From Dermanyssus gallinae (Eukaryota > Arthropoda > Arachnida > Mesostigmata > Dermanyssidae), in the NCBI GenBank assembly GCA_003439945.1, contig QVRM01006574.1, forward strand, positions 1,117,501 through 1,181,500: 64,000 nt of DNA, written 5' to 3'. This document shows positions 22,490 through 34,525 of this stretch, one piece after another; position 1 is the stretch's first letter, and each line of letters begins with the position of its first letter. Made by a program: the position numbers and the translations under genes. The notes beneath the pieces are model-generated. The model was not told the origin of the DNA, searched no databases, and was given only the letters and a program-made list of their open reading frames with translations.

Positions 22490-23459
22490 CTACAACCTTT
22501 CGACGAGAGCGTCTGTAGAAGTATAGAGACGAGTGTAGAAATAGATGTGTCTGCAAACACACTCGGCTCTGGGTTGAAGGACTCGTTGGCGCTCCGCTGT
22601 GGATGATATGGCAGTTGGTGCTAGGAGGATCCGGGCTCCGGTCACAGCTCGGAGACGACAGACAATTCTAGCTAGCATTCGTACGCAGTGCCTTACGAAG
22701 TGTTTGTTGTTCACCGCTATTTAACTGGCTAACAAAATGGGCCAGAGGCTGCTTCGGCCTTACGACACCGATATCTGTCACCCTCAGCTTTCGTGCCCCG
22801 TCGTGTCACTATGTTGTCCGTGACGTTGTGGTCGTCGTCGTCGTCGTTGTTGTCGTTGTCCTCCTTGATGCAAGAAAATCGTTCCGGACGAAGAACAACA
22901 GGAAACCAAGAAGAAAAGCGATAAAAGTGAGACGGAAGAGTTGGAAACGCGACGAATCAAAGCGTGAAGACACCGTCTCCACCACAAATGGCAGCCCCAC
23001 ACTACGATGGCACCGAGGGGTAACGAGACACTACACCACTCGCAGCTAGAGAATAATAGATGGGCTGGAGTAAAACACAATAGGTAAAGTATCTTAACGC
23101 GCACGTGTGTGATTCGTTCTACCCTGTTGTTGTTGTTGTTGTTGCTGCTGCTGCTGCTGCATGCATATCAACATTGTCAAAGCTAACGACAGTGCACCGT
23201 ACACGCTACTGCCGGGTCTTATAACAATTACACATATCACAACAATCAAGATGATCTCTGCGAGAAACGAGGAAACCCATCGTCAGAAGGTTGTGTCACG
23301 CACGTGTAAGCATTTTTTCTATTTGTCAAGTTTCGGGAATGCTTGATGCATATGCGTCGCCAGCAGCCAACAGCTTCTAGTGTGGGGTTTGCAAACCCAC
23401 TAAACCCGTATGTCTCCCTACACCCTAGGCTCTGAAACAAGCCTCGAATAAACTTTCTG

Positions 23460-23506
<47 letters not shown>

Positions 23507-24099
23507 TAAGAAATGTATAGATGCACACATAATCGTGCTTAGGAGAGGCGTGCCTCCTTGTAACAAACAACTAAGGCCAACATTTGTTGCATTCCCTGCA
23601 ACAGTTGTCGGCGTGTTGACTCTTATCATGTCACACACGACAAAATATACACACATACGTAAGCCCCTGCTGCACTCATTCCAAACCATTAATTGTAACC
23701 AACGACAAAAACCATAATAAGAACAACATCGACGATGACACCAACAACAACAAAAACCACGACAACAATTACAACAACAACAACAACAATTCACAGCAAC
23801 AATGGCAGGAGGCAGGAGGAGACCACTCAGCGAGTGTGAGTCACGAGTGCAAACCGTTTCGTTTACGAACGCCGGTGCCGCAGTATCGGCACCTTCATGT
23901 GCTCCACTTGACGTTTAGTGCTGCCTTAAGGAGGAAAACGAGGCTCTAAGTTAAGCTACTTCCAATGTCATGGCAGCTTCCACTTTTGTAGCTGCTATTG
24001 CGGTTAGCGCTGCTGTTGCTACTGAATTGAACAATGTTGAAGCTGGACAATTCTCAGTCGCCACCGACCGACCACGATCGTTAGTTGCTGATTTTTGTG

Positions 24100-24130
<31 letters not shown>

Positions 24131-26095
24131 TCATTGTCGTGTGTTGAACACAGGTGAATGGCGCATACTTACACGCACACATAAAAAACCAAACTCACAG
24201 AGAGTCAATAGTGACAGCAAATTGCAGCAAGTCGGCAGTTCGTAGCCATAGTAGCCGAAACAGTAACAAAAACAGCAGAAGTCCGATTTTTCGATCGTTC
24301 ATGTGACGTTAGTTATTGACCCGATTTAACTTTGACGTCGTACACGACAACGACTGATTTTGCCGGCTACGGTTAGAAATCCAGAGAATGTCGACAACGA
24401 CAATCACAACAGCAACAGCAACAACAACATAAGCAATAAGAGACACAATATTTGAGTGTCTGTTTGAGTGTATGCAACACGATCGGCATTGGCCTGTGGG
24501 TCAGCAGCTGTCTCTATTCTGAGCTTTCGGCTTCATGTTGTTTGGTTGCATTACTTCCGCCAAAATATTAGCATCAGCTGCTGCCGCTGCTGCTGCTGTT
24601 GGAGCCTAGCCAGGTTGATCAATATCAGATCACGGCTAGGAAAAAACCGTGAGAGAAAACGTGCCTATACTAATATATACACGCACACACGAGTATCCTC
24701 ATTCTCCGCGCGAGCACCACATAGACACACAGTGTGCAAACGAATTAGCAAACACAGTGTCAACAAACTAGCAAACACCTCAACATTGTCGACGATTGAT
24801 CATTGCTGATCATTGCACGCATCCTGCATACCACTCCACGTACAGGCCACAGAACACAAGCAATTACACGCAGGACTTTCTCAACGAATCTGCCAACGCA
24901 GGGTTGACGTAGGACGCAGTTCGAGCCTGTCACGAACAAACTGTCACGAGATAACGCGGACACGTACTGTGGTGTCCTTTTTTCGAGTTCGCCCCCGATT
25001 CGATGTCGATTGTTGTTGTTGTTGTTGTTGTTGTTGTGAATCTTTGCGTCGTATTATTGTCGACGCGTTTTTTTTGTTCCTATTACACTTGTCGTACTCG
25101 AATTATAACTGTGTGTACCCAACAAACGCCCTACGCAACGACAGTGTTAACACCGAAAACACAGCAACGGCTACTATGACAGCAACAACAACACTAGTAT
25201 ATATATTATTAATATAGTACCAACAGATATAGAGCAGCAGCAGAAGCAGCAACAACGAAAAACAACGACCAAACTTGCGAGCTAATTTCAACTACCTTCT
25301 ACCGTCTACAGCAGCTCTACACTACTGGCCACTGGTGCTGGTCCGTTCGCTGCTGTTGTTACTCGACAGCCAGCAGCACACCACAGACAACACGGCCGTC
25401 AAGCAGCTAAGCAATGCCGGAACACAAATCTCCCGCCGCTGTCCAGTTAGCCCCGGCGACGACGACGACGACAACGACAACGACAACGACAACGAGAAGG
25501 GGAAGCCACGTCCAGGCGAGAACGAGGAGGCAAACCTGCAAGGGTAATCATAGGTGACTAGATAGGGTGGTGGTGACTGTGGCGCCGGTGGTGGTGGTGG
25601 GGGTGGTGGTAGATGACTTTGTCGTTGTCGCCATCGTTGTCAACGTTGTTAACAGCAGCAACCTGCACATGGACGTGGACGTGGTTCTCGTAGCTCGACT
25701 CGAACGAACGAGCAGGATTGGTGCACAACCGCCTCACCGATTGGTCTATTGGCTGCTGTTAGGGCGTTAGGGAGTTACACTGGCCGTCAACTGGCGGGAG
25801 GCGGGAACGTGCTGCAAGTGTTCCGTTGTGGATTGTGCCCTCTCACCAACAACAACCAGCCGTTGACCGCCGCTCATCCGTTCCGGTGCGGCCCAGCCCA
25901 GTCCAAACGTCTGTTATCTCCACGTAGAGCTCCAGAGAGAGAGAGAGAGTAACAGAGAGCGAGAGAGCGAGAAAGAGAGAGTAACAGAGAGAGTCAATCG
26001 GCTGCCGCTATCCAACCAGACAGACAGCTTCCCCTCCCTTCCTCCGTGCAGCATCGACGACCCCTTCCTCGAACGGGTCTTTATCCATCCACCAA
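22490..26095. other. 5' flank of SPTLC2, no gene seen
   Basis: Mixed-composition DNA with many short CAA/CTG/CGA tracts (22830-22860, 23124-23160, 23741-23800, 24100-24128, 25012-25035, 25458-25498), a (TA)n at 23461-23502 and a (GA)n block at 25938-25990. The stretch 22560-22740 is relatively GC-rich and could include the promoter or a noncoding first exon. Open frames here are repeat-encoded. Confidence 0.5.
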
Positions 26096-26290
26096 TATAT
26101 ATGTCCATTTCGCCCTATCTCCTTCGCTTCTCTCCCTCTCCTAACTTTTTTTTTCACTCTCACTGCTCCACCATCTCCATCCAACCTCTCCTCGCGATCT
26201 CTCTTTCTCTCGGTAGTGCTTTGTAGGTAGTGTACTTTGTCACGCTTTGCCCTTGCCGCATCATTGTATGCTCCAGTACAGTAAATGAAT

Positions 26291-26397
<107 letters not shown>

Positions 26398-26575
26398 GTA
26401 ACGCGAAACTGCATTGCAAATGCTTAAATCTTGGAAACAATTATGAGAGTTTGTAAATAAACATAGAATTTTACTATTTTTCTAAACTTGAGCATTTGGA
26501 ATTCAGTCTCAAAGAAACCGCGAGATACCTATCTGAATGGTAAATTTGAGAAAAATAACGCATATACCATTGTGA

Positions 26576-26626
<51 letters not shown>

Positions 26627-26870
26627 GTATATACGAGAATATTAGTTGTAGAAGTATGTGCGACGCTTACGAGATAGGTCGCCTACGACACCCAGTGTAC
26701 TCGATGCCAGTCGCCCCTAAGTCTTTACCCATCGATATTATCTGTCAGCAGTAGCAGACTGGTTGGCATTCTAGACACGTGGGCATGCGCGCACACAGAC
26801 TAACACGCTAAAAGATACAATGCAGGTGAGGTAATTTTTTCTAGGCTTTGATGGAAATCCTGTTCCATGT

Positions 26871-27131
26871 GTGTGTGGCAAGTCTTTCGACCTTGTCATT
26901 TTCGCCGTTTTCCCCGATAGTTCGTGCAAAACGTACACGCATCAATCTCCGGGTTTACGTTACTTACGCCATAAGGCTAACAAAATGTGCCGTCCGTGCT
27001 ATCAGATGCTATCGCCGGACACAAAAGCCGCCGATCTAAACGGTTGTAGCCGTAGAAACCTCAAAACGATTGCGAAAGCTGCGAGGGACGTGTTTTTTTA
27101 CATGTTTTTATTTGGAAGAACTACGTCGTAA
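26871..27131 (+). other. Short open frame in unit A, unrecognised
   Basis: 86 codons (first codon not ATG) with several Cys (MCRPCYQM block) and no family I recognise. A copy at 29595-29855 has a handful of substitutions and stays open. It lies directly upstream of the reverse-transcriptase fragment, so it may be an older part of the same retroelement. Its preservation may only reflect the recent duplication. Confidence 0.25.
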
Positions 27132-27139
27132 CTTCTTTC

Positions 27140-27416
27140 AGCTCTGGAGTTGGTGATACGACGCTATTCTTCGGTATGAATCACCTGGAAACGGATTTGG
27201 ATACGTCGGTCACTCCTTGGTGTCAAAAATAGTAAATAGTGTTTTGAGCAGCTTCGGATCAGTTGTCAATGCTAATAAGGCCAACATCATTGTCCTTCGT
27301 GTCTCATATCACAACACGCTGGCCATGCTCAACAACCTCCTTTCTACGTCCTGGCACGGCAAGGCACCCTATCTCAAACCACAATGTGTCTATCACTTGT
27401 TTTTCAGAAAAATATG
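27140..27416 (+). pseudogene. LINE reverse-transcriptase fragment in unit A
   Basis: In one frame GVGDTTLFFGM resembles the catalytic (Y)xDD block of a LINE reverse transcriptase, with the first Asp of the pair lost. One frame over, from about 27212, VSKIVNSVLSSFGSVVNANK and NLLSTSWHGKAPYLK resemble the following thumb region (FGxxxxxNxxK...WxGxxxxYL). A frameshift and a stop (CAA AAA TAG) separate the parts. Similarity is by eye only. Confidence 0.45.
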
Positions 27417-27535
27417 AAATGGCGGCTCCATTTGGAATATATATATAAATAAATAAATATATATATATATATATATCAATTGTTGCCTCTTGCATATAAG
27501 CAAATAAAACTGTAACAACACGGAAAAAAAATATA

Positions 27536-28857
27536 CGAGGTGTGTTCAAAAAGTATCGCGACTTTTGAATTTTCGCGGGTTACGTATATTCGAATTTCGA
27601 TTTTTTGTGGCGTTATGTTGGTACTCATGTCTCTCACTTATGCCGACAAGCTCGGCCATTTTGAATGTTCACTTAATTGTTGACAGCTGCTTTGCTTGCA
27701 CGTGTTTTGGATCGTCTTCGATTTTTACCTATTCAAAAAAATGGATCAAAGAACCTGTATCAAATTTTGTGTGAAAAACGAAATTAAGTGCGCGGATGCA
27801 TTCCGAATGTTGACTGTGGCATACGGAGAAGCTACCTTGGACCGAAGCAACGTTTATCGGTGGTACAAAATGTTCTCAGAAGGCCGAGAAGATGTGAACG
27901 ACGAAGAGCGTGCCGGACGCCCGAGCACTTCAACAACAGACGAAAAAATTAATGAAGTGGAGAAAATGATATTGGCCAATCGTCGAATCACCGTTAAAGA
28001 AGTTGCTGAGGACCTAAACATATCGATTGGCTCGTGCCATTCGATTTTTATCAATGATTTGGGCATGAGACGGGTCGCCGCGAAATTCGTACCAAAATTG
28101 CTCAATTGCGACCAAAAACAGCATCGCATGAACATTGCTAATGAGATGTTGGACTCTGTCCGCGACGACCCAAATTTGCTCCAGAGGGTCATAACTGGTG
28201 ACGAATCGCGGGTTTATGGTTATGACGTGGAAACCAAAGCTCAATCATCTCAATGGAAGCTGCCGCACGAACAAAGACCGAAAAAAGCGCGCCAAGTTCG
28301 GTCGAATGTGAAAGTTTTGCTGACAGTTTTCTTCGATTGCAGGGGCGTGGTGCATCATGAGTTCTTGCCACAGGGTAGAACGGTCAATAAGGAATATTAC
28401 CTGCCAGTTATGCGCAATTTGCGCGAAGCAATCCGCCAGAAACGCCCGGATTTGTGGAAGAACAAAAATTGGCTTTTGCACCACGATAACGCCCCTGCTC
28501 ACACATCGTTGCTTGTGCGCGAGTTTTTGGCCAAAAACAACACACTAATGATGCCGCAGCCACCGTATTCCCCAGATCTGGCCCCCTGTGACTTTTTCTT
28601 GTTCCCTAAACTGAAGAGGCCCATGAAAAGACGACGTTACGCTACGCTTGACGAGATAAAGACGGCATCGAAGGAGGAGCTGAACAAGATAAAAAAAAAA
28701 TGGTTTTTTGAAGTGCTTCGAAGATTGGAAAAACCGTTGGCACAAGTGTATAATATCTCATGGGGATTACTTTGAAGGGGACAAAATAGATATTCATGAA
28801 TAAATGAATAATTTTTGAAAAAACACAAAAGTCGCGATACGTTTTGAACACACTATG
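27536..28857 (+). mobile_element. Mariner transposon, nearly intact, TA target duplication
   Basis: Terminal inverted repeats match over roughly 28 bp: left GTGTGTTCAAAAAGTATCGC from 27541, right the complement ending at 28857. TA lies at 27534-27535 and 28858-28859, the target duplication expected for Tc1/mariner elements. It is 1322 bp and encodes a full-length transposase. It sits exactly at the junction of a 1.4-kb tandem duplication. Confidence 0.93.
27741..28775 (+). CDS. Mariner transposase (DD34D), full length
   Basis: Uninterrupted frame of 344 residues, the usual mariner length (about 345). The N-terminal helix-turn-helix DNA-binding region spans about 1-115 (SNVYRWYKMFSEGR near 36-49, RITVKEVAEDLNIS near 82-95). 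Catalytic triad: Asp154 in ITGDES, Asp249 in LLHHDNAPAHTS, Asp284 in YSPDLAPCDFFLFPKLK; the last two are 34 residues apart, diagnostic of mariner. The enzyme cuts and pastes the element at TA sites. The Trp usually found after GDE-S/K is Arg157 here (codon CGG, one step from TGG), which may impair activity. An ATG at 27741 follows an A-rich stretch; an upstream in-frame TTG is less likely. Confidence 0.93.
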   Translation: MDQRTCIKFCVKNEIKCADAFRMLTVAYGEATLDRSNVYRWYKMFSEGREDVNDEERAGRPSTSTTDEKINEVEKMILANRRITVKEVAEDLNISIGSCHSIFINDLGMRRVAAKFVPKLLNCDQKQHRMNIANEMLDSVRDDPNLLQRVITGDESRVYGYDVETKAQSSQWKLPHEQRPKKARQVRSNVKVLLTVFFDCRGVVHHEFLPQGRTVNKEYYLPVMRNLREAIRQKRPDLWKNKNWLLHHDNAPAHTSLLVREFLAKNNTLMMPQPPYSPDLAPCDFFLFPKLKRPMKRRRYATLDEIKTASKEELNKIKKKWFFEVLRRLEKPLAQVYNISWGLL

Positions 28858-29050
28858 TATATGTCCATTTCGCCCTATCTCCGTCGCTTCTCTCCCTCTC
28901 CTAACTTTTTTTTTCACTCTCACTGCTCCACCATCTCCATCCAACCTCTCCTCGCGGTCTCTCTTTCTCTCGGTAGTGCTTTGTAGGTAGTGTACTTTGT
29001 CACGCTTTGCCCTTGCCGCATCATTGTATGCTCCAGTACAGTAAATGAAT

Positions 29051-29135
<85 letters not shown>

Positions 29136-29307
29136 AACGCGAAACTGCATTGCAAATGCTTAAATCTTGGAAACAATTATGAGAGTTTGTAAATAAACAT
29201 ATAATTTAACGATTTTTTTAAACTTAAGCATTTGGAATTCAGTCTCAAAGAAACCGCGATATACCTATCTGAATGGTAAATTTGAGAAAAATAACGCATA
29301 TACCATT

Positions 29308-29352
<45 letters not shown>

Positions 29353-29594
29353 TTACGAGAATATTAGTTGTAGAAGTATGTGCGACGCTTACGAGATAGG
29401 TCGCCTACGACACCCAGTGTACTCAATGCCAGTCGCCCCTAAGTCTTTACCCATCGATATTATCTGTCAGCAGTAGCAGACTGGTTGGCATTCTAGACAC
29501 GTGGGCATGCGCGCACACAGACTAACACGCTAAAAGATATAATGCAGGTGAGGTAATTTTTTATAGGCTTTGATGAAAATCTGCTGCTCCATGT

Positions 29595-29855
29595 GTGTGT
29601 GGCAAGTCTTTCGACCTTGTCATTTTCGCCGTTTTCCCCGATAGTTCGTGCAAAACGTACACGCATCAATCTCCGGGTTTACGTTACTTACGCCATAAGG
29701 CTAACAAAATGTGCCGTCCGTGCTATCAGATGCTATCGCCGAACACAAAAACCGCCGATCTAAACGGTTGTAGCCGTAGAAACCTCAAAACGATTGCGAA
29801 AGCTACGAGGGACGTGTTTTTTTACATGTTTTTATTTGGAAGAACTACGTCGTAA
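29595..29855 (+). other. Short open frame in unit B, copy of 26871-27131
   Basis: 86 codons, differing from the unit A copy at a few residues (for example the pair PDTKAAD/PNTKTAD). Same unknown nature. Confidence 0.25.
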
Positions 29856-29865
29856 CTTCTTTCAG

Positions 29866-30140
29866 CTCTGGAGTTAGTGACACGACGCTATTCTTCGGTA
29901 TGAATCACCTGGAAACGGATTTGGATACGTCGGTCACTCCTTGGTGTCAAAAATAGTAAATAGTGTTTTGAGCAGCTTCGGATCAGTTGTCAATGCTAAT
30001 AAGGCCAACATCATTGTCCTTCGTGCCTCATATCACAACACGCTGGCCATGCTCAACAACCTCCTTTCTACGTCCTGGCACGGCAAGGCACCCTATCTCA
30101 AACCACAATGTGTCTAGCACTTGTTTTTCAGAAAAATATG
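29866..30140 (+). pseudogene. LINE reverse-transcriptase fragment in unit B
   Basis: The duplicate of 27140-27416 with the same frameshift, so the decay predates the duplication. A TAG has replaced the TAT codon near 30115 (gtctagcac). Confidence 0.42.
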
Positions 30141-30172
30141 AAATGGCGGCTCCATTTGGAATATATATATAA

Positions 30173-30206
<34 letters not shown>

Positions 30207-30263
30207 CAATTGTTGCCTCTTGCATATAAGCAAATAAAACTGTAACAACACGGAAAAAAAATA

Positions 30264-30313
<50 letters not shown>

Positions 30314-30316
<3 letters not shown>

Positions 30317-31484
30317 GTAGTTCAACAAGTTCTTAAAATGAGCTTTTCAGAATTCGAATTTTGGCGCGCTTTCACCGCTATTGGAAACGGCAACTTTTCG
30401 AATGCTAGCAGTCAAAATATTATGGTGATGGCCGTTGCGATTTCGTTTGATCGCTTTTCCCGTGCAACGTATCGGCGTGATTTTGAAAAATGGAGAAAAA
30501 AGAGTTTCGAGTGGTTATCAAGCATTTTTATTTCAAAGGTTGGAATGCGACCCAAGTGAAAACTGAGTTAGACGAGGTGTACGGTGACTCTGCGCCATGT
30601 TTTGCCACTGTTTCCAACTGGATTAATGAGTTAAAAAGAGGGTCGCAGGAGCACCGAGGATGAACTACGTTCAGGACGCCCAAAAACGGCAACTGATGAG
30701 GAACACGTGGAAAAAGTGCGGAAAATCGTTGCCGCAGATAAGCGAGTGAACATTAGGGAGATAGCGGAGGCCTTGGGGATCAGTTTGGGTAGAGTGCATT
30801 TCATCCTGCACGAAAACTTTTTTGGCGCAGATTCGTGACCGTCGATGAAAGCTGGGTCCATCACTACACTCCCGAGACCCAAGAAGCATCTCGTCAATGG
30901 TGTGCACCTGGTGAAGGACCTCCGAAGAGGGTGCAGACAACGGCATCGGCCGGAAAGATGATGGCTACGGTTTTTTGGGACCAACGTGGAATAATTCTGG
31001 TCGACTACCTTGAGAGCGGTAAAACGATCACGGGAGAATATTATGCAAGACTGTTGGACTGCCTGAAGCAAGAACTCATCGTGAAACGGCCCGCTTTGCA
31101 GAAGAAGGTTGTCCTGTTTCACCAGGACAATGCTCCCGCACACAAGTCGCGGCAAGCAACGGCAAAACTGGCCCAACTGAGGTTCGAACTTATTGAACAA
31201 TCTTCCTATTCTCCAGACCTGGCCCCCTCTGATTATTTCCTCTTCGGACATTTGAAGAATAGTCTCGGTGAAAAGCGTTTTTCCAGCAATGAAGAGGTTA
31301 AGGCTGCTGTCAATGCCTATTTTTAGTCTAAAGACGCGGAATTATACTCAAGAGGTATAAATGCTCTGAAATCTCGGTGGGAAAAGTGTATTGAGCTTCT
31401 CGGGGAGTATATCGAATAAGAAAAAATTAAAAACAAGATTTGGAAAATTCTTGTTTTCATTCTAAGAACTTGTTGAACTACCTG
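30314..31484 (+). mobile_element. Second mariner transposon (irritans-like), decayed
   Basis: Terminal inverted repeats of about 28 bp: left CAGGTAGTTCAACAAGTTCT at 30314, right the complement ending at 31484 with one or two mismatches. TA flanks both ends (30312-30313 and 31485-31486), each embedded in (TA)n. Length 1171 bp, shorter than a complete element because of an internal deletion. The ends differ from those of the mariner at 27.5 kb, so this is a separate family. Confidence 0.93.
30490..31419 (+). pseudogene. Broken mariner transposase
   Basis: Starts at ATG 30490 with MEKKEFRVVIKHFYFKGWNA, the familiar irritans-type N-terminus. A frameshift lies near 30640-30650 (GSQEHRG* in frame 1; RRSTEDELRSGRPKTATDEE resumes one frame over). 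A deletion of roughly 50-60 codons removes the stretch between GRVHFILHENF (about 30815) and RRFVTVDES (about 30828). The rest keeps all three catalytic Asp motifs: VDESWVHHY, FHQDNAPAHKS and YSPDLAPSDYFLFGHLK. An in-frame TAG at 31324 then precedes the last 30 residues. The breaks make it inactive. It resembles Himar1-type transposases in motif order. Confidence 0.9.
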
Positions 31485-31583
<99 letters not shown>

Positions 31584-31608
31584 TATATATATACATACAT
31601 ATATATGT
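31485..31608 (+). repeat. (TA)n microsatellite next to mariner 2
   Basis: About 60 TA units with small interruptions, starting at the right TA of the transposon. The left side (30266-30313) is also (TA)n, so mariner 2 landed in a TA microsatellite. Confidence 0.95.
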
Positions 31609-32097
31609 ATCCAAGCGTAGGCCCTAGACAAATAAACTAATGGTGGTGACCCAGCGGCCTGGCGGCTTCTCACATACTCAGCACTGCCCACGAACGGACG
31701 GTGACAGCGGTCAGTGGCAGTAGATGATTCCGTGGCGCCGACTTGAGGCAAAAGACGGGCCCTCGTCAAAGGAGCCAAAGTCATTCTGTCAATTGTTCGG
31801 TCTGGCTGGCTGGCCGGGCGGTGCTTTTCGTTGACGTCGTGAACGTCATCCGCTTCCCCCCCCCCTCTCTCTCTCTCTCTCTCTGTCACACACACACCCT
31901 TTTTGAATTTTGTCTCTCATAGACACGCTATCTCTCTCTCTACGCTGTTTTCCCGTTCTCTGTTGCGTCTACGCTCTCTTTCCGCTCTCTGTTGCGCTTC
32001 GTCTCTCTCGCTCCGGTGGTGAGCCTATTGCTCAGCCCCCTGCTATCGGTCTGGATCGACCCCGATCAATGTCAAACTAAGGAAAGACCAACGTCGT

Positions 32098-32172
32098 CAA
32101 CAACTACAGCAACAACAACAGCAACAACAACAACAGCAACAACAACAACAACAGCAACAACAACAACAAGAC
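32098..32172 (+). repeat. (CAA)n/(CAG) microsatellite
   Basis: Runs of CAA with interspersed CAG. First of the long CAA-type tracts that dominate 32-38 kb. Confidence 0.93.
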
Positions 32173-32663
32173 GGCCAATGCCATTCGTTCAGTCATTCAA
32201 TCATTCATTGATCGCGAACTTCATGCGATTGTCGGCCTCCCCGTAGCGTAGTTTTCTGGTCTAGCGCGCCCGGCCCGGTCAGGCTCGGTGGTCTAATCAC
32301 AATCATCATTGTCGTCGTCGTCGTCATCATCATCATTATTATCGTAGTGAAATAATCCGGAATAACAAAACAGGGGTGAAGTGATAGGGAGATGTTATAG
32401 CAATCACCAAGAAGCAACCGCAACAGCAGCAGCAGCAGCTAGCAACATTGTAGTTTGGTACCGTGGTCAATGGTTGTTGCCATTTTTAACATTATTATTA
32501 CTGCTTTGCTAAGGCTAAGACGATTATCGCTATGTTGCTTTTCTAACAACCACAACAACGGCAGCAGCAGCAACAACAACATCGATGACAGCACGGATCA
32601 TAGATAACAATCACTCCTACCATCAACACGAAGAGCAACAATAAGTGCAACAGTTACGATAAC

Positions 32664-33230
32664 ACTGATGATGTCACTAATCATAATATCCACAACAACA
32701 ACAACAACAACAACAACCACAACAACAGCAGCTACAGCAACGACAACAACAGCAACAACAACAACAAGTACTACAACAGTGATGTCACTAATCATAAAAA
32801 ATCACAACAACAACAACAGCCTTCGACAAAAACAACAACAGCGGTTGCCGCAAAGTGATGTCACTGATCATAAAACAAATTCCAATAATAACAACAACAG
32901 CAAGAACAACAATAACGACAAGAACACCAACAAGTCCGTCACCATGCAACGATCTACCACGCAATCAGCCGTCACGAAGATTATGTTCCTCGTCTCTAAC
33001 AAAAAAAACGACAACGACCAAACAACAACAACGGCCTATCTGCTGACTAGGTCGTTAGCTATCCTAGGCGTTGTTGTCAATCATGTTGTTACCCTAACGG
33101 TCAGTGCTATTGTTATAGGTCGTGATTGGTGCAGCCGCGATACGATATCTCATGCACGCCTTCAAAACACCACCAACAACAACCACAACAATAACAATAA
33201 GAACAGCAGTGACAACAATAGCAACAGATA
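32664..33230 (+). repeat. CAA-rich block with three copies of a TGATGTCACTAATCATAA motif
   Basis: GATGTCACTAATCATAA or a close form lies at about 32666, 32780 and 32858 (third GATGTCACTGATCATAA), each followed by CAA-type repeats. This is a higher-order repeat rather than a plain microsatellite. TGATGTCA resembles a CRE/AP-1 half-palindrome, but I see no further support for regulation. Confidence 0.85.
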
Positions 33231-33284
33231 ATCTTACATCAATAACAACAACAACAATAACGGCAGCAACACCAACAACAACAG

Positions 33285-33640
33285 AATGGACAGCGGCTTT
33301 GACAGATGACAGTCGCAACAACAACAAAATAACAACAACAACAGTTATATACTACAATATCCAACAGATGACGCAACAACAACAACAACAACAACAACAG
33401 CAGCAGCAAACAACAACAACAGAATGAACAGCGACCCTGATAGATGACAGTCGCAACCACAACAACAACAACAACAACAACAGCAATATACTACAATATC
33501 CAACAGATGGCGCAACAACAGCAACAACAGTAGCAGCAGCAACAACAACGACAACAGCAATATACTACAATATCCAACAGATGGCGCAACAACAACAACA
33601 ACAACAGTAGCAGCAGCAGCAACAACAACAGTCACCGCAA
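33285..33640 (+). repeat. Higher-order CAA minisatellite
   Basis: Units containing ATACTACAATATCCAACAGA TGRCGCAAC occur at about 33347, 33487 and 33563, separated by (CAA)n/(CAG)n of variable length. A second shared segment, ACAGAATGRACAGCG...GATGACAGTCGCAAC, occurs at about 33283 and 33419. The array has grown by duplication of composite units. Confidence 0.9.
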
Positions 33641-33958
33641 CCACGTATTGGAGTCCGCTACCAGAATACCAGCACCAGAGACACACACATACAGGTGGTT
33701 CGCAATTAGGACGATGCACAACGAGCACAAACGCTGAGTGAGGCGCGAACCACCGCAATGACAGCGCCGAGGGGCCGTGGCCGAGAACGTCCCTCGTTGT
33801 TCTGTCTGTCTGGCTGTCTATTTGTCTGTGTGTCGCGTATTGCTTGCGAGCAAATGAGCACGTGCTGCGAAACTGCCGACTTGTCGACTGGCGGTCACCC
33901 AGCGACAGCTACGATCTGTCTGACTGTCTGTCTGTCTATATGTCAGTGTCTGTCCGTT

Positions 33959-33991
<33 letters not shown>

Positions 33992-34021
33992 GCTGTTGTT
34001 GCTGTTGTTGTTGTTGTTGTA
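33959..34021 (+). repeat. (TTG)n microsatellite
   Basis: About 20 TTG units with two CTG variants; opposite-strand orientation to the neighbouring CAA arrays. Confidence 0.95.
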
Positions 34022-34149
34022 GCAACAAGAGCATGGCCGATGTGTCAAGCAGTGTGACGGGTGCGCTTACCGGCAACAGAATGAACGACGACGCCGACGA
34101 AGACTCTGGTAGATGATGACCGTCGCAAGAACAATAAAATAACAAAAAA

Positions 34150-34525
34150 AAACTGCAGCAACAGCAGCAGCAGCAACATACAATAACAACATACAACAAT
34201 ATACAACAACAACAGCAACATACAACAATATACAGCAACAGCAACATACAACAATATAGAATGACATCTGTATACAATAATACACAACAACAACAACATA
34301 CCACAATATAGAATAACATTTGTATACAATAATACACAACAACAACAACAGCAATATAAAACAGCAGCAACACACAGCAATATACAACAACCGCAACATA
34401 CAACAATATACAACAACCGCAATATACAACAATATACAACAACAGCAACATACAATAATACACAGCAACAATAACTTCAATATACAACTACAACAACAAC
34501 AACCGCAGCAATAGCAACAACAGCA
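34150..34525 (+). repeat. CAA/ATACAA composite minisatellite
   Basis: Repeated ACATACAACAATATACAACA and CTGTATACAATAATACACAA type units interspersed with CAA and CAG. All apparent Cys- or Val-rich frames on the reverse strand are products of this repeat. Confidence 0.9.

Larger units (their letters stand above)
28858..30265 (+). repeat. Tandem duplication, unit B (1.41 kb)
   Basis: Second copy of 26098-27535, starting immediately after the right end of the mariner at 28857. (TA)n tracts at about 29057-29126 and 29310-29346 differ in length from unit A. Small changes such as ctcgcggtctc for ctcgcgatctc show modest divergence. It is followed by (TA)n into which the second mariner is inserted. 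Confidence 0.93.

Noticed and set aside
32668..33231. Poly-Thr frame of 187 codons
   Set aside because: Another frame of the CAA arrays.
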